The position numbers and the translations under genes were made by a program. Positions 29,829 to 41,900 of a stretch of DNA of 64,000 bases are shown one piece after another. The notes under the pieces are model-generated. The model ran no database searches. It was not told the DNA's origin and was given only the letters and a program-made list of their open reading frames with translations. The stretch lies in NCBI GenBank assembly GCA_905221605.1, contig CAJNDS010000746.1:1-64000 (forward strand). The letters run 5' to 3'. The DNA is from Symbiodinium natans (taxonomy: Eukaryota > Sar > Dinophyceae > Suessiales > Symbiodiniaceae). The first letter of the stretch is position 1. Each line of letters begins with the position of its first letter.

Positions 29829-30167
29829 GGTCTCTGCTTTGGTTGGAATGTTGCCTGTTTCTGGTCACCAACATTGGATTCAGTGGTAGTGCTGGTGAAG
29901 ACAGGACATGCATCATGCCCTTTTGTAAGTATGGCAATGCAGACGACAAGAATACCCATTCCAGTTAAGAAGATGTCGACCTCCCTGCGAGATCAAATCC
30001 AAGCCAAGGTCTTTGAGCCTTGCCCGCGATAGAGGGGCGGGACGATGTGATGATGCAGCTAAACCCTAAACCCTACACCCTAAACCCTAAACCCTAAACC
30101 CTAAACCCTACACCCTAAATCCGATTCGGTTGTCTTGGGCGAAGTTTGAATGCTGAAGGCCAGGAAC

Positions 30168-30254
30168 CTCGGGGACGAAATGAACCCTAATGGGAATTTA
30201 TAGTAGAAAGGGAATATGATCCCATGTTTAGGGTTCGTTTGGTCCTGAAGAAAG
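30168..30254. repeat. MITE-like family C, compact copy
   Basis: CCTCGGGGACGAAATGAACCC at left, TTAGGGTTCGTTTGGTCCTGAAGG at right, with TTATAGTAGAAAGGGAATATGA between. Confidence 0.7.
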
Positions 30255-30646
30255 GTGTCATGGAAGTCTGGCAGCACAGGGTCACAAAGAGGGAAGCCAG
30301 GAGCGACCTCGACCCGAGGACATCACCCCCACGCTGCACGCGGGGCATGTGACGGCGGCAGCTCGCCATGGATGCTCGCTCCCTGGCTGCTCCAGAACCC
30401 TAAGCCCTAAACCCTAAACCCTAAACCCTAAACCCTAAACCCTAAACCCCTAAACCCTAAACCCTAAACCCTAAACCCTATCCTGCCAGGGACCTAATGA
30501 TGCGGTCCAGGGTTCTATTTCATGCGGCCCTTGGAAGGAGAGGGTTTGTTGCCTTGTCTCCAGCTTTCCCATCCTGCCACTGTCAGGTTGCAGTGCGCAC
30601 TTGCGGGCGAGGCCGGCGGGACTCTCCCTGAACCTTATACTCATTA

Positions 30647-30824
30647 GGACTTTAGGGTTTTAGGGTTTAGGGTTTTAGGGTTTTAGGGTTTTAGGGTTTC
30701 AGGGTTTTAGGGTTTTAGGGTTTTAGGGTTTTAGGGTTTTAGGGTTTTAGGGTTTTAGGGTTTTAGGGTTTTAGGGTTTTAGGGTTTTAGGGTTTTAGGG
30801 TTTTAGGGTTTTAGGGTTTTAGGG
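30647..30824. repeat. Uniform (TTTTAGGG)n array
   Basis: About 21 copies of the eight-base unit TTTTAGGG with only one or two changes. The unit differs from the seven-base telomere unit and is nearly homogeneous. Confidence 0.9.
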
Positions 30825-31217
30825 TTCAGGGTTTAGGGTTTAGTGTTTGCTCTTTAGGGTTCAGGGTTTCGGGTTTGGGGTTTGTAGAGCATGCCCGTGC
30901 CCTTCCCATGCCCGCTGCAAGAAGGGTTTGTAAAGTTGAGGGAGCTACCTTAAATCGATAAATGTGCACTTGAGTGTACCAAGCCACCAGGCCCTTCAAC
31001 TCGGGTTTCGGCAGTTTCGGAGGTTTGATTGCACCGAAAGGCCGGGGCACGAAGCGAGGTCCTTGCAAAGGGCTAGGCGGCTTGGTATAGCTTGGTGAAG
31101 GGGGGGCACCCTAGCGCCTTCCAGCACCCCCCTTTTAACTTTTTACCTTAAAAGTCCTGAACTTCAATCCTAAAGCAAGGGTTGAGGGGTTTAGGCGGTT
31201 CCCATCGATGACTTTGT

Positions 31218-31332
31218 GTGGTCGACGGTGGAAAGCAAGTCAGTGGTGCCCTTTTGTTCGGCGTTGCAGCTTCGAGCTTCGGCCTCGCTCTGGCCTTCCT
31301 CTTCAGCTCCGGATGCAAAAGATATGAAGTAG
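31218..31332 (+). CDS. Exon with a membrane span, unknown gene
   Basis: The frame gives VDGGKQVSGALLFGVAASSF then GLALAFLFSSGCKRYE, one clear hydrophobic segment with flanking charges. The exon edges are uncertain. Confidence 0.4.
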
Positions 31333-31877
31333 GGTTTATATTCCTTGTATCCCCAAAAGGACACCCAATCTATACACTCACCAACATCAAAAAGGAACCT
31401 TATCTACACTCACCAATAGCAGTAATATAAACCCTGTTTGATATGTTCCTATGTTGGGCTCAGCCCAGTTGCAGAAAAGAAAGAGGTCTCAACCACTTGC
31501 AACCCAAGCGTCGCAGACCGTAAACCGAGCTAAGACAGCTCAAAGGATTTGGAGCCGGTGCCATTCCAAAAGCCCAAAACCCAAACCCCTGAACGCTCAA
31601 CCCCAAACCGCAAACTTCTAAACTAATCCCTAAACCCTCCGGCCGGAGGATCTTGAGGAGGCCAACCAAGCTGCCGCCTTAGAGAGGGGGAGGCTTTTGT
31701 CTTGGGTGCGTAGTAAAAGGTGCCGTACTTCTGCCCATCGTTATGCCTAAATTTATCAGGAGATCTCTGATGCCTTGGCAAAGAGAACCAGTTTTTGGGG
31801 CTCCAGTTGGGGGGCGTGGCTGGCCGTTTCTGCATTTTCGAATGCTGCTTCCCGTATGCCATTGGGATCATTCTACT

Positions 31878-31999
31878 GCTTGGTAGCCCGGTGGTACCCT
31901 TGACCATCTTGTTTTGGTTCAAGGTTTCCTTTTTCAAGTAAGCAACCCCAAAAAGGGTACCCTTACTCTCGTTAATATGGTTGCCGGGGTACCAAGACT
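31878..31999. repeat. MITE-like family D2, copy 1
   Basis: CTTGGTAGCCCGGTGGTACCC at left, TTGCCGGGGTACCAAG at right. A second copy lies at 37229-37322. Related to family D by its inner GGGTACCCTT arms. Confidence 0.65.
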
Positions 32000-32021
32000 A
32001 GGCCTGGGTCTTAGGAACCGA

Positions 32022-32100
32022 TGGAGCCTCGCGAAGGGGTCGACCTGCTCATCACGGAGGAAGGCGCAGAAACAAGAGGTTTTGGGATCCAGGTGGATCT
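32022..32100 (+). CDS. Possible first exon, unknown gene
   Basis: ATG at 32022 opens MEPREGVDLLITEEGAETRG then FGIQVDLG before the next tract. Acidic and coding-like. No family. Confidence 0.35.
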
Positions 32101-32183
32101 AGGGTTTTGGGTCCAGGGTTTAGGGTTTACGGTTTAGGGTTTAGGGTTTAGGGTTTCGGGATTGGGTTTAGGGCTGCTATGCG

Positions 32184-32494
32184 ATGAGGTTCAAATACGT
32201 GTGTGCCGTCGCTGCTGCTTCGAGTCTTGGGGATTGTTGGAAAAGCGTCTATGGTTCTGCCACTGGCCCTGCCTCAAAACCCTAAACCGCCTAAGGCACC
32301 TGGCCCTCAAATCTTCCGAGGCACCCAGATGCCCAAAGCCCCGCATCCTAAAGTTCAGACTTGACTGGGGCTAGGCAAGGGCCATGGCTTACTTGAAACC
32401 CTAAGCCTAAACCCTGAACTGTTAAGCCCTCTTGTGCAGGTTGGGGGCTGAGTTCTGCGAACTGGCTCATCCGGCGCAGCGACTGGAGCATTGC
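32184..32494 (+). CDS. Possible secreted-protein start and another small exon
   Basis: ATG at 32184 gives MRFKYVCAVAAASSLGDCWK, which looks like a signal peptide (basic start, hydrophobic Ala/Val core). A separate island (about 32437-32493) gives LGAEFCELAHPAQRLEHCP-stop. Whether they belong together is not shown. Confidence 0.3.
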
Positions 32495-32670
32495 CCCTAA
32501 GCATCCCTATAGGGGTTTGGGCGGTCTGGGGGGAAAAACTGGGGGAGCCCCAAACCCTAAACAACGCCATCAGCGCTAAACCCGAGACCCTGAATTCTAA
32601 AACCCTAAACCCTATAACCTATAACCCTTATAAACTCTAAACCCTAAACCCTAAAACTCTAAACCCTAAA

Positions 32671-32716
32671 CTTTGTCTGCGGTTCGGCCAGCTATGCGGG
32701 AGCGAAAAAAACCCTG
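32671..32716. repeat. Dispersed 45-nt word, copy 1
   Basis: GCGGTTCGGCCAGCTATGCG then GGAGCGAAAAAAACC. Related copies at 41323-41366, 57582-57630 and partly 59564-59590, mostly next to CCCTAAA units. Confidence 0.65.
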
Positions 32717-32797
32717 CCAACCCGAAGGGCTCCCTGATAAAGCCCTCCAAAAACAATCCCAAAGCTTTGAGACTCCCAAAGCCCAAACTCTAAACCC

Positions 32798-32818
32798 ACG
32801 AGAGAGAGCGAAAGAGAG

Positions 32819-32869
<51 letters not shown>

Positions 32870-32948
32870 GAGCGAGAGAGAGATAGAGATGGAGATATAG
32901 ATGGAGATAGAGATGGAGATAGAGATAGCGAGAGAGAGAGAGAGAGAG
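32798..32948. repeat. (GA)n microsatellite with GATA/GATG interruptions
   Basis: Long AGAGAG run, partly AGATAGAGATGGAGAT. The long Ser/Leu minus-strand frame here is an artefact of this repeat. Confidence 0.95.
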
Positions 32949-33064
32949 CTAGAAGACGCAAGTTTTTACGTGTCACCTATCTATAAGAAAGAGGGAAACA
33001 GAGGCAAGAGAGTTCAGGAAGAAAGAGAAGACATACAATACAAGAGGCATGCCCTTGCAACACA

Positions 33065-33540
33065 ATGAACCGAAAGGCAGACCCTCAAAAGAGCTTCACC
33101 CAATTAGCATCTGACCACAAGGCATTTCTGGAACGGGCCTTTGAGCTATGCCACGTCGACATGCCCTTGTTTGGGGACCAGGCGCGCCCAGTGCTGAAGA
33201 TGATTCCGGGATCCGAACCCCCACGCACCCCAAACCCTCAACCCTATAAGCCCTATGAACCCCCTGCATTCCTAAACCCTCTGAGCCCTGAACTTCGAAC
33301 CCTATAAGCCCTATAAACCCTAAACCTTAAAAACCCTAAAAACCCTGTAAACCCTATAAACCCTAAAAAAAACGCTACAAACCCTAAAAACGCTATAAAC
33401 CCTGTAAACCCCTATAAACCCTATAAGCCCTAAACCTTTGAAGGATGCCATGATTCACTTGCTCCTCAACACCCGGGCGCTGTCCACCAAAGCAGGGGAC
33501 GCCTTGGACCCTCATGCCGCAACTCCTCCGCAAAGACCGC
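33065..33540 (+). CDS. Two exon-like islands, unknown gene
   Basis: Island 1 (33065 to about 33212) starts with ATG and gives SFTQLASDHKAFLERAFELC then HVDMPLFGDQARPVLKMI. Island 2 (about 33433-33540) gives KDAMIHLLLNTRALSTKAGD then ALDPHAATPPQR. Between them lie CCCTATAAA-type units. Both look coding and may be one gene. No family was recognised. Confidence 0.4.
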
Positions 33541-33648
33541 ACCCTAAACCCTAAACCCTCAACCCTCAACCCTAAACCCTAAACCCTAAACCCTAAACCC
33601 TGGCAGGCGGTTTGGGGGCTTAGGACTTGGGGTTTCCGCCTTTATGTC

Positions 33649-33779
33649 GGGGTAGGTCTATGGTCCCTTAGTATGGTCCCTTACCTTCTTTAAAGGGCTC
33701 TGAAGTATGGGCCTTCGGGGTCATATAAGGGGTATCTAAGAGGGAGTCCCTTTTTAAGGGCACCATGTAACTATCCCAA
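33649..33779. repeat. MITE-like family G copy
   Basis: GGTCTATGGTCCCTTAGTATGG at left, AAGGGCACCATGTAACTATCCC at right. Confidence 0.65.
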
Positions 33780-33919
33780 GAGATCCTAAGAGTTTTCGGG
33801 TTGGGGGTTTAGGGTTCAGGGTATCTTCCGTGCCGTTAGACGGACACCCTCAACGGAGAACAAGTCCTGGGCTTTGAATGCGTTGCCCCGTGATACTCGG
33901 CAGGGATCGCAGCAGTTTT

Positions 33920-33976
33920 ATATGCCTTCTGGCCTGAGGGTTTAGGGTTTAGGGCCATATGCCTTCTTGCCTTGGG
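33920..33976. repeat. Tract with near-identical flanking words
   Basis: ATATGCCTTCTGGCCTGAGG and ATATGCCTTCTTGCCTTGGG lie on the two sides of a short GGGTTTAGGG block. It looks like a duplicated target or a small tandem duplication. Confidence 0.65.
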
Positions 33977-34210
33977 GTTTAGGGTTTAGGGTTTAGGGTT
34001 TAGGGTTTAGGGTTTAGGGTTTAGGGTCCCTCTGAATCCATCCCATAGTCGGCCCGGGGAGTGACCTACAAATTACGGGCTCTTGCTGCCGCCCTTCACG
34101 AGAAGGCATGTGCTGTAGGATAGAAGCCCCCCCAACAAAGGGTCCATACTCATCACCCTATCCCGGATCCCTGAACCCTAAACCCTAAACCCTAAACCCT
34201 AAACCCCCCT

Positions 34211-34288
34211 CCCCTAAAACCCAAGACAAGGTCATCGTGCCGCAGAGGGAGCTCAACGCCTATGATGCCACTCGATTATGCCCGCATT
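34211..34288 (+). CDS. Possible last exon, unknown gene
   Basis: DKVIVPQRELNAYDATRLCP-His-stop in the + frame after a CCCTAAA block. Short; function unknown. Confidence 0.3.
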
Positions 34289-34767
34289 AGGGGTTTATGG
34301 TTTAGGGTCTGGGCCTCCCGTTGAGAATATTCATGCACACTGTGCCCCAAAAATGCACGCGACATGCAAGCTGGATACCTAGATAAAGCCTCTTTGCGTG
34401 CAGGGCCGTGCGTAGTTGAAAGGTATTGGGTTTCAGGTTCGTGCTGCGACCCCTGTTCGCCCGGGCTGCCATTGGTGACTCCATGCGCCAGCATGACCAA
34501 GCATGATGAATGGAATCTGGCTACACCAAGCAAACCACAGCCAGGGTTTCAAGAGGCAGCCCATGACATCCTCGCACCTGCGGCTGGAGATTGTCAACAC
34601 TTCCATGGTAGGGATCGAGGCATGAAGGCCTTCGGTAGTCACATGGCTTCCCGCAAGACCTTATCAGCTTGCTGTGCACATCCCGCCATGGAGCGTTTTC
34701 ACGGCATCGGCGGCATCGGCGTTAGCGCGCTCTTTGGCTGGCATAGGGTAGTGCCTGGGCGATGTAT

Positions 34768-34893
34768 CTTAGGGTATGTCATGGTCCCTTAACATTAATA
34801 TAGTCCCTTACCGCCTGCAAAAGGGTTCTGAAGTACTGGCCCTGGGGTCGTATAGGGGCAAGGGGAAAGTAAGGGGTCCCCTTTGAAGGGCCC
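34768..34893. repeat. MITE-like family G copy
   Basis: TATGTCATGGTCCCTTAACA at left, GGGGTCCCCTTTGAAGGGCCC at right, with GGGTTCTGAAGTACTGGCCC between. Confidence 0.65.
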
Positions 34894-34894
34894 A

Positions 34895-35960
34895 ACCCGA
34901 GAGCTTCGTGTTGGAAGCTTGGAAGATGATCTGCCTTCGTTGCAGCTTCTCAGGCCGTTGGGGACATGTGAAAGGTCATTCCATCTATGTCTCAGGCTTC
35001 CCCAGGTCGTCATGAATCGTTGTGAGGCGATTTCGGGGTTAGGTTCTCAGATGGCACTCTGGGAGCTATTAGATCTTTCAAGCCTACATGCTGACAACCT
35101 TGCTGCTCCCTCATCTCCGGAAGGACGGGAAGCCATCATCCTACAGTACACACCATCCAAAGACATACCAAGGCCTCTTCGCATCTCCGCGCCCTCTTTA
35201 GACTCCCGGGCACCGCCCGGGCGTCGCCCGTGGACGCCTTGCGCTGAAGGTCTGAGAACCACGGCCGCCGCCACCGCGGCGTGGCTTCAATGCGCAAAGG
35301 GTGGGTTGAACCCTAAACCCTAAACCCTAAACCCTAAACCCTAAACAAAAGAGAAAACCTTGGTTTAGGTTGGGGTCGAGTGGTTCAATGATGGGCCTAA
35401 TGGGAGGAGCATAGAAGCAGGGTCTCTTGCATCGAGGAACCCTAAACCCTAAATACCCCTAAATCCTGAATACCCCTAAACCCTACATACTCCTGAACCG
35501 TAAATACCACACTTTTAATTGACATTCTTATATACATTTCGACAGTTTCTTTTATAAAGCTCAGGGCCGTAAGTGTTTTTGGGCGCCTGGTCGGTCTAGG
35601 TCAAGGGTTTCGGGGTGCAGCCAAGGTTGTCCTGTCCTTCGCCGCCAGCAGAGGCGGCCAACATTGACCACCAATTTTGGGGTTTCCCTAATTTGTGGTG
35701 ACTTTTTCGGGTTCCGATGATATACAAACAGGCAGTCAGAAAAATCTCATTTAGCACTTGGGCTAGGTTTCTCATGCTAGAGAGACGGCCCGCTGTGATC
35801 AAGCTTGCCTGCGCTGTCAGTCTATAAGTCTTCGACAATCCGACCTGCGGCCAGATCAGTAGCGGTAGATAGCGATAGGTATGTTGACCCACAGAAGTCT
35901 TCGCTATGCCTTCTCTAAACCCTAAACCCTAAACCCTAAACCCTAAACCCTAAACCCTCT
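34895..35960. other. Upstream region of the reductase gene, no secure exon
   Basis: The + frame to 35323 is open and Ala/Thr/Arg-rich near its end (RPWTPCAEGLRTTAAATAAW), which could be a transit-peptide exon of the reductase, but nothing proves it. CCCTAAA blocks follow at 35310-35345 and 35916-35958. Confidence 0.4.
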
Positions 35961-35975
35961 TGTCTATGAATTGAA

Positions 35976-38900
35976 GGATTCCGAAGCCGGCAGCTTAAGC
36001 TGCGCCGGGCGGCCTTTGCCACGCGGAAGCTCGGCTCCAGCTCGACCCTTGGATTCAAGATTTATAGGGTTTAGGGTTTAGGGTTTAGGGTTTAGGGTTT
36101 AGGGTCAATATCTTGTGTTTAGAGTGTAGGGTTTAGGGTTCAGGGTGGATAGCCCACATGGATGCAGAAAAATTCAGTCAGTCTTTAATATCTATATGTA
36201 TATATGTATACAAATATATGTAGTCTTTTTTGTCTATGCTATTTTTGCGTTTCTATTTTAACTTCACTTCAGTTCAACTCAGTTCTTTTCCCATTCCATT
36301 CTAGTTTAGTTCTGTTCTATTCTGTTCTTTTCTGTGCCATTCTATTCCATTCTACCGGTAGATGTATATACACATGTAACTACATACTAATGCACGTGGC
36401 CTTTTGGAGTGCAGGGGCTTCTGTGGAGTGTAGAGTTCAGATCACCATGCCGAACCTAGGCCCTTTTTTTGTGAGGCCCTAAACCCCTAAACCCCTAAAC
36501 CCCTAAACCCCTACACCCCTAAACCCCTAAACCCCTAACCCCTAAACCCCTAAACCCCTAAACCCCTACACCCCTAAACCCCTACACCCCTAAACCCCTA
36601 AACCCCTAAACCCCTAAACCCCTAAACCCCTAAACTCCTAAACCCCTAAACCCCTGAACCCCTGAACCCTAAACCCTAAACCCTGTTCTTTTACAGCGAC
36701 TCACTGAGGCTCACGGTCACGGAGCCGTGCTTGGGCACGATGACATGGGGCGCGACTTGCAGCAAAGCTTGTGCACCTGGCTGGTTCTTAGTAGGGAATG
36801 AGGGAAGGAGCTACCCTGTATAATCCCTTAAAGGGTATGTATCCTATAATTATAATCCCTTAAAGGATGTATATATATATATATATATATAGATATAGGG
36901 GCCTCATTCCCTCATTCCCTACTAAGAACCCGGGGTGCATGTGACGATTCACGAGTTCTGGCCAAAGGCCGTGGGAGAGTAGCATGCATAGAGTTTAGGG
37001 TTCACAGAATTCAACCTCATCACCAGGTCTGGAATGATCATGCTGCCTTCCACTTCGCTCTGTTAGGCATGCTGGCCTCTGCTGAATTCATTCTTCGGCA
37101 AGCAGGCTTTGTGAGGATAAGAAAACCTTAACCCTGGATCTAAGATTCAGAACGATGAAGCTGAAGCGCACCAACAGCTGGACTATGCCGTCAAAGAGTG
37201 CCCTGACATTGCCTGGGAAGCTACAAGTACTGAGTAGCTCAGTGGTACCCTTTCCCCGTTTTTTGTTCAAGGTTCCCTTAACCAGGGTGCCCTTGTTACA
37301 TTAAATTTACTGGGCTACCAAGAGCAATTCCCAAACAGACCGGGTCTAGGCCTACAACAGGTCGACGGCTTCAGGATTGCAAAGGGTTTCATGCTTCCTT
37401 TCATCTTGCCTGATTCCAATGGAAGCCAGGCAGGTGGAAACCTGCAGTTGCCATTTGGGTGGGGTCCATTGGCACCCGGGAGCACCCTACCTGTAAATTC
37501 GAAAGCCTACAAGGTAGCTAGGACGCAGAGTCGGCCCTTATTCCCTTTTGATAGGGTTTAGGTTGCCTTATAAACCCCTTTTAACCCGAAAAGGGCACCC
37601 CTTTCCTTGTTCCTGGGCCCCTTGCGCTTATGGCAGCCAGCAAGAAGGGATCGAGCTCCCTGTCTGTAGCCCCCTTAAGCTTCAATACTTTGACTTAGCA
37701 GTAGAGTAGGTAACCTTTAACCATTTTGGGGTATGATAATCATGATAACCCCCAAAAAATCCCAACGGTTAACCTTTAATTCCCTCAGGTTTCTGGACAA
37801 CTAAGCTGATGTGGTGAATTGGGCAGCAGCCACTTCCTTAGGAGAGGCGTGAACTTCATCGACACTGCGGAAATGTACCCGGTGCCCAACTTCGACCCGC
37901 AGTGGTGTCCAGGCATTGAGGATTTGGGGGCTTGCCTGTCTCACAGAACTTGTTTTTGTTGGTGGGGGGGGGGGGGGCGAAGGTTCCATAGTCTATAGTT
38001 GTCCTCTGTAAGTTTTCGTGCGCGTGTCTTCCAACCCGTTTTGGGCTTCAGGGCTGCCTCCTGTGCCCAAGATCTTCCCGCGAGGCACCACGGAGGAGTA
38101 TATCGGGAATTGGCTCCACCAGAACCCAGGCATGCGCGACAAGGCCGGGGAAATTTTGGGAGGAGAGCGTGGGATGTCACAGATAAGGCTGAGACCTTTG
38201 ATGTGCCTTCTTTTTTCATAAGGGAGCCGGTTCAGAAAGCATATTTTCGAAGGGTATCAAGCACAACTCAGTGAGAGGTTTTTTTGAAGCAGCCAGTTCC
38301 GAACAAATCGGGACATATGCGGCCAAGCAGGTTCAGGAAGTACAGGATATGCCCCATAAGCCTTAAACCTGAGGAAAACCAGGTTTGGGTTCCGAGTCCT
38401 TCCCGGATATCAGCTGGTGGCCATGGAAAATGCCTAGCACTGTATCTGGATCTTCTTCCTTTGTTTTTTTTCTTTGGGGGGGGATCCTAAACCCTAAATT
38501 ACCCTAAGCCCGCGGGTGTGGAGGGGTAGAGCGGAGTCCCTTGTGAAGCGACTGGCACCACCAAAAGGGGGGCCTTTTTTGGATGCCTGGGACACCGGGG
38601 GGTTCCCAGAGACGGCAGCTTTGAGGCTTCGAATCTGTTGGGAGGCTAGGGGTTCAGGTTTCGGGTTTAGGGCTCCACCTCCCGTTTCAGCTCCTTTCGA
38701 GGGTTTAGGGTTTAGGCTTTAGGCTTTAGGCTTTAGGGTTTAGGGTTTAGGGTTTAGGGTTTGCGGTTTAGGGTTTAGGGTTTCAGGATGAGCCTCCAGG
38801 CTGGCAGGGAAGGAATCGTAAAAAATCCGTCGGAATATTGCGAAGAATGCTACTAGCTAGCAGAAAGAGTACTAACGACAAGATATAAACGCATTCTCCC

Positions 38901-41900
38901 TACCGCACTCCCTGAGGGTCCATGTACCCATATAGTATATACTTGGGCCTGAAAGGGATTCTCATATAGTAGCTTTAGGACCCACAAAACCCTACATCCT
39001 CAACCCTAAACCCTAAACCCTAAATCCTAAACCCTAGACCCTGGACCCTTGACCCTAAACCCTAAACGGGACTCAGGTCGTGCTGGCCACCAAGGTGGCC
39101 CCGGCCTCAGCCATAGCCGTGTCCCTTCAAAGACAGTTTCTTCCGAATCCCCAAAACCCTACCTAAACCTGTAGAATAATGGTCCTTTAATGGGTTTTGG
39201 GTTTGTTTACAGCTTGAACCTTCAAATCCCAGCCCATGAACCCATGAACCCCCACACATCCATGCGGCCTCAGTGTCAGCTACGCGGCTTCAGAAGTACA
39301 ACACTCCAAAAAGAAGGTCCATTTGTAGTACTATCATGGAACCAGATACCCCAAAACCCTGTTTTGTATGGTTTTTGGGTACCCCGAAACCCTAAACCCT
39401 AAACCCTCATGCCATCATGGTACTACAAAAATGGACCCTCCAAAAAACCTCTGAAGGTCGGCTGCTGGCCGAAGTCCCGCGTGGCGGCGCGGCGGACGCT
39501 GCCCGAAGGGGAGGCTGGGTGGTGGGGTTTAGGGTTTTGGGTTTTCGGGTTGGGTGTTTCGGGATTTGTTGGCACTGAACCGCCTAAAGGCCTTGCTGAT
39601 ACTGGGGCCTATTGAATTAAAAGAGGTGTCGGTTTTTGGGTGGCTTAGATGAGCACAGCATAAGGATTGTCAGGCAGGATCGTGTTGGTGATTGTTTAAT
39701 GTTGCTCCCGTATCGGCAACTAGATCCCCGAAGAACCCCAAAGCCCGCAGCGCATACCTTGATCCCTATAAACCCTAAAACCCCTGCGAGTGCGTGGTTG
39801 CAGTTTTGTTGTTGGTAGTTTGGACCCTTAGGGCCTGCGGCTACAGCTTTCTTGGGACATGTGGCGCTCTGAGCCCTACAACCCTAAACCCTAAGCCCTA
39901 AACACTAAACCCGGTAAGATACAGGGGTGGGGGGTCGCTTGGCTGGTTGCACTAGCGTGGGGGCCTGCTGCTGCAGAGAGTGCTCAGAGAAACCCGGTCT
40001 ACCCCTAAACCCTAAACCCTAAACCCTAAACCCTAAACCCTAAACCCTAAAGGCACGATGTCAGGCCGAGGACTATCCAGACGGCCGGTTGGATGAGAAG
40101 TCCGTCATGCCAGGGGCTTAGAGAGGGGCTTAGGGTTTTAGGGTTTTAGGGTTATAGGGTTTAGGGTTTTAGGGTTTAGGGTTTTAGGGTTTAGGGTTTA
40201 GGGCTTTAGGGCTTTAGGGTTTTAGGGTTTTTAGGGTTTTTAGGGTTTTTAGGGCTTTTAGGGTTTTTAGGGCTTTTAGGGCTTTTAGGGCTTTTAGGGT
40301 TTTGGGTTTTGGGGTTTAAGGTTGGGGTCCCAGGCATCAAAGCAAGGCTCCCTCGTGGTGGTTTCGGTTTGGGATTTTCCACCCCTTATGCTAACAGTCC
40401 TGGTGTCGGGTTAAAGGTTCGGATGTTCATCCTTGTACTAACAGTCCTGAATAGGGATTATAAATAGTGGGGGGTACCGTAATCCCTATTACCCTAAACC
40501 CTAAACCCTAAACCCTAAACCGGATTCTGTAATGGGGAACATCCCAAGGTCCAGGGTGAAAGGGCCCCTAGTAGCAGAGAGCAGAACCAAAACTACCCCT
40601 AGATTGTGGAGCTTTTGGCATACTCCTAGGGTTTAGGGTTTAGGGTTTATGTAGGCTTTAGGGTTTAGGGTGTAGGGTTTAGGGTTTAGGGTTTAGGGGT
40701 CTCCGGACATCAGCTAGGGCAGGGGTTGTGACAGGGAGGTGCCGTCGAAGGAGCTGGAGAGAGAGTATGCAAAGATGCCAGGAGGAGCCCTGAACCGGCC
40801 CTGCCTTGTAAAGGGGGACGACATGTTGTCTAGAAATAGAAACACAATCTGTAAACAATACTTTCTTTACATAAACATATATATTTATTTGTGTTTATTT
40901 ATTTATTTATTTAAATACATGCATACACATATGTGTATACACAGTATTATGTATTTATGTTATTGTTTTACTTTTTTCTTGGGGCTTCTTTCGAGGAGGG
41001 CCCCACCTTACGCCCTCAAATGCACAGCAAAGGCGCACAAAACCTGAGGCACCTCAACCCGAAACACCTGCCGCAAGCTGGCCTTTTGGCCCATAAACCA
41101 GGGTTCAGTGTTAAGGTTTCACCCCCAAAGCCCTAAACTCCAAGCTCCTATAAACTCCAAGCCCTTAAACTCCTAAGCCCTATAACCCCTAAACTCCCAA
41201 ACCCTAGACTTCTGCACCCTCAACACGGAACTCCCAAACCCTCAACCCTAAACCCTAAACCACCAGGATCGACTGACCAGGAACACATGTTTCCCAAAGG
41301 AGAACGTTGGACTAAAAACACTGCTTTGCGGTTCGTCCAGCTATGCAGGAGCGAAACAAAAACCACCTCTAAAGCCTAAGCCCCTCAACTCTAGGCTTCC
41401 AAATGTGGGCCCTTCATTTGGGTCCCTTGTTATTTAACCCTTAGAAACACTATACAAAATAAAGCTTAGGGCTTGGGGCTTAGTTCAGGGTTTAGGGTTT
41501 GGGGTTTAGCTGGGCCCCTTGCTATACAACCATGAATACACACTGTTTTATAAGGGCCCCCCCCATGGTTCCAACCTTAGGTCCACCTTCCACTAAGGGA
41601 AGCCTGCGACGCTTCCCTCCGCAGGCTGCAGACCGATTGCATTGAGCCTCGGACCCCCTACGTGCGTGTAAGTTTGGGGTTTAGGGTTTAGGGTTAAACG
41701 TGAGAGTGGTGCAGGGTTGCAAGGGTTTGCAGGCTTAGGGGTTCAAAGGGTTCAGGGCTTTTACCCCAGGACAGGATGTTAGGGTATGTTGTTTTGAGCT
41801 GTGAGTGGGGTTGAGGATTTGGGGTCCTTTAGAGGTGGCGTGTATGCTGTATGCTGTAGTAGCGGTAGAAGCTGGGGAGCGCTTGTGTAGGGATTGGGGG

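Noticed and set aside
32692-32976. Minus-strand Ser/Leu-repeat protein
   Set aside because: It is the translation of the (GA)n microsatellite and has no coding support on either side.
34364-34792. 142-residue + frame as a gene
   Set aside because: Mixed composition, no motif, overlapped by equally long minus frames, and its end runs into a family G element.
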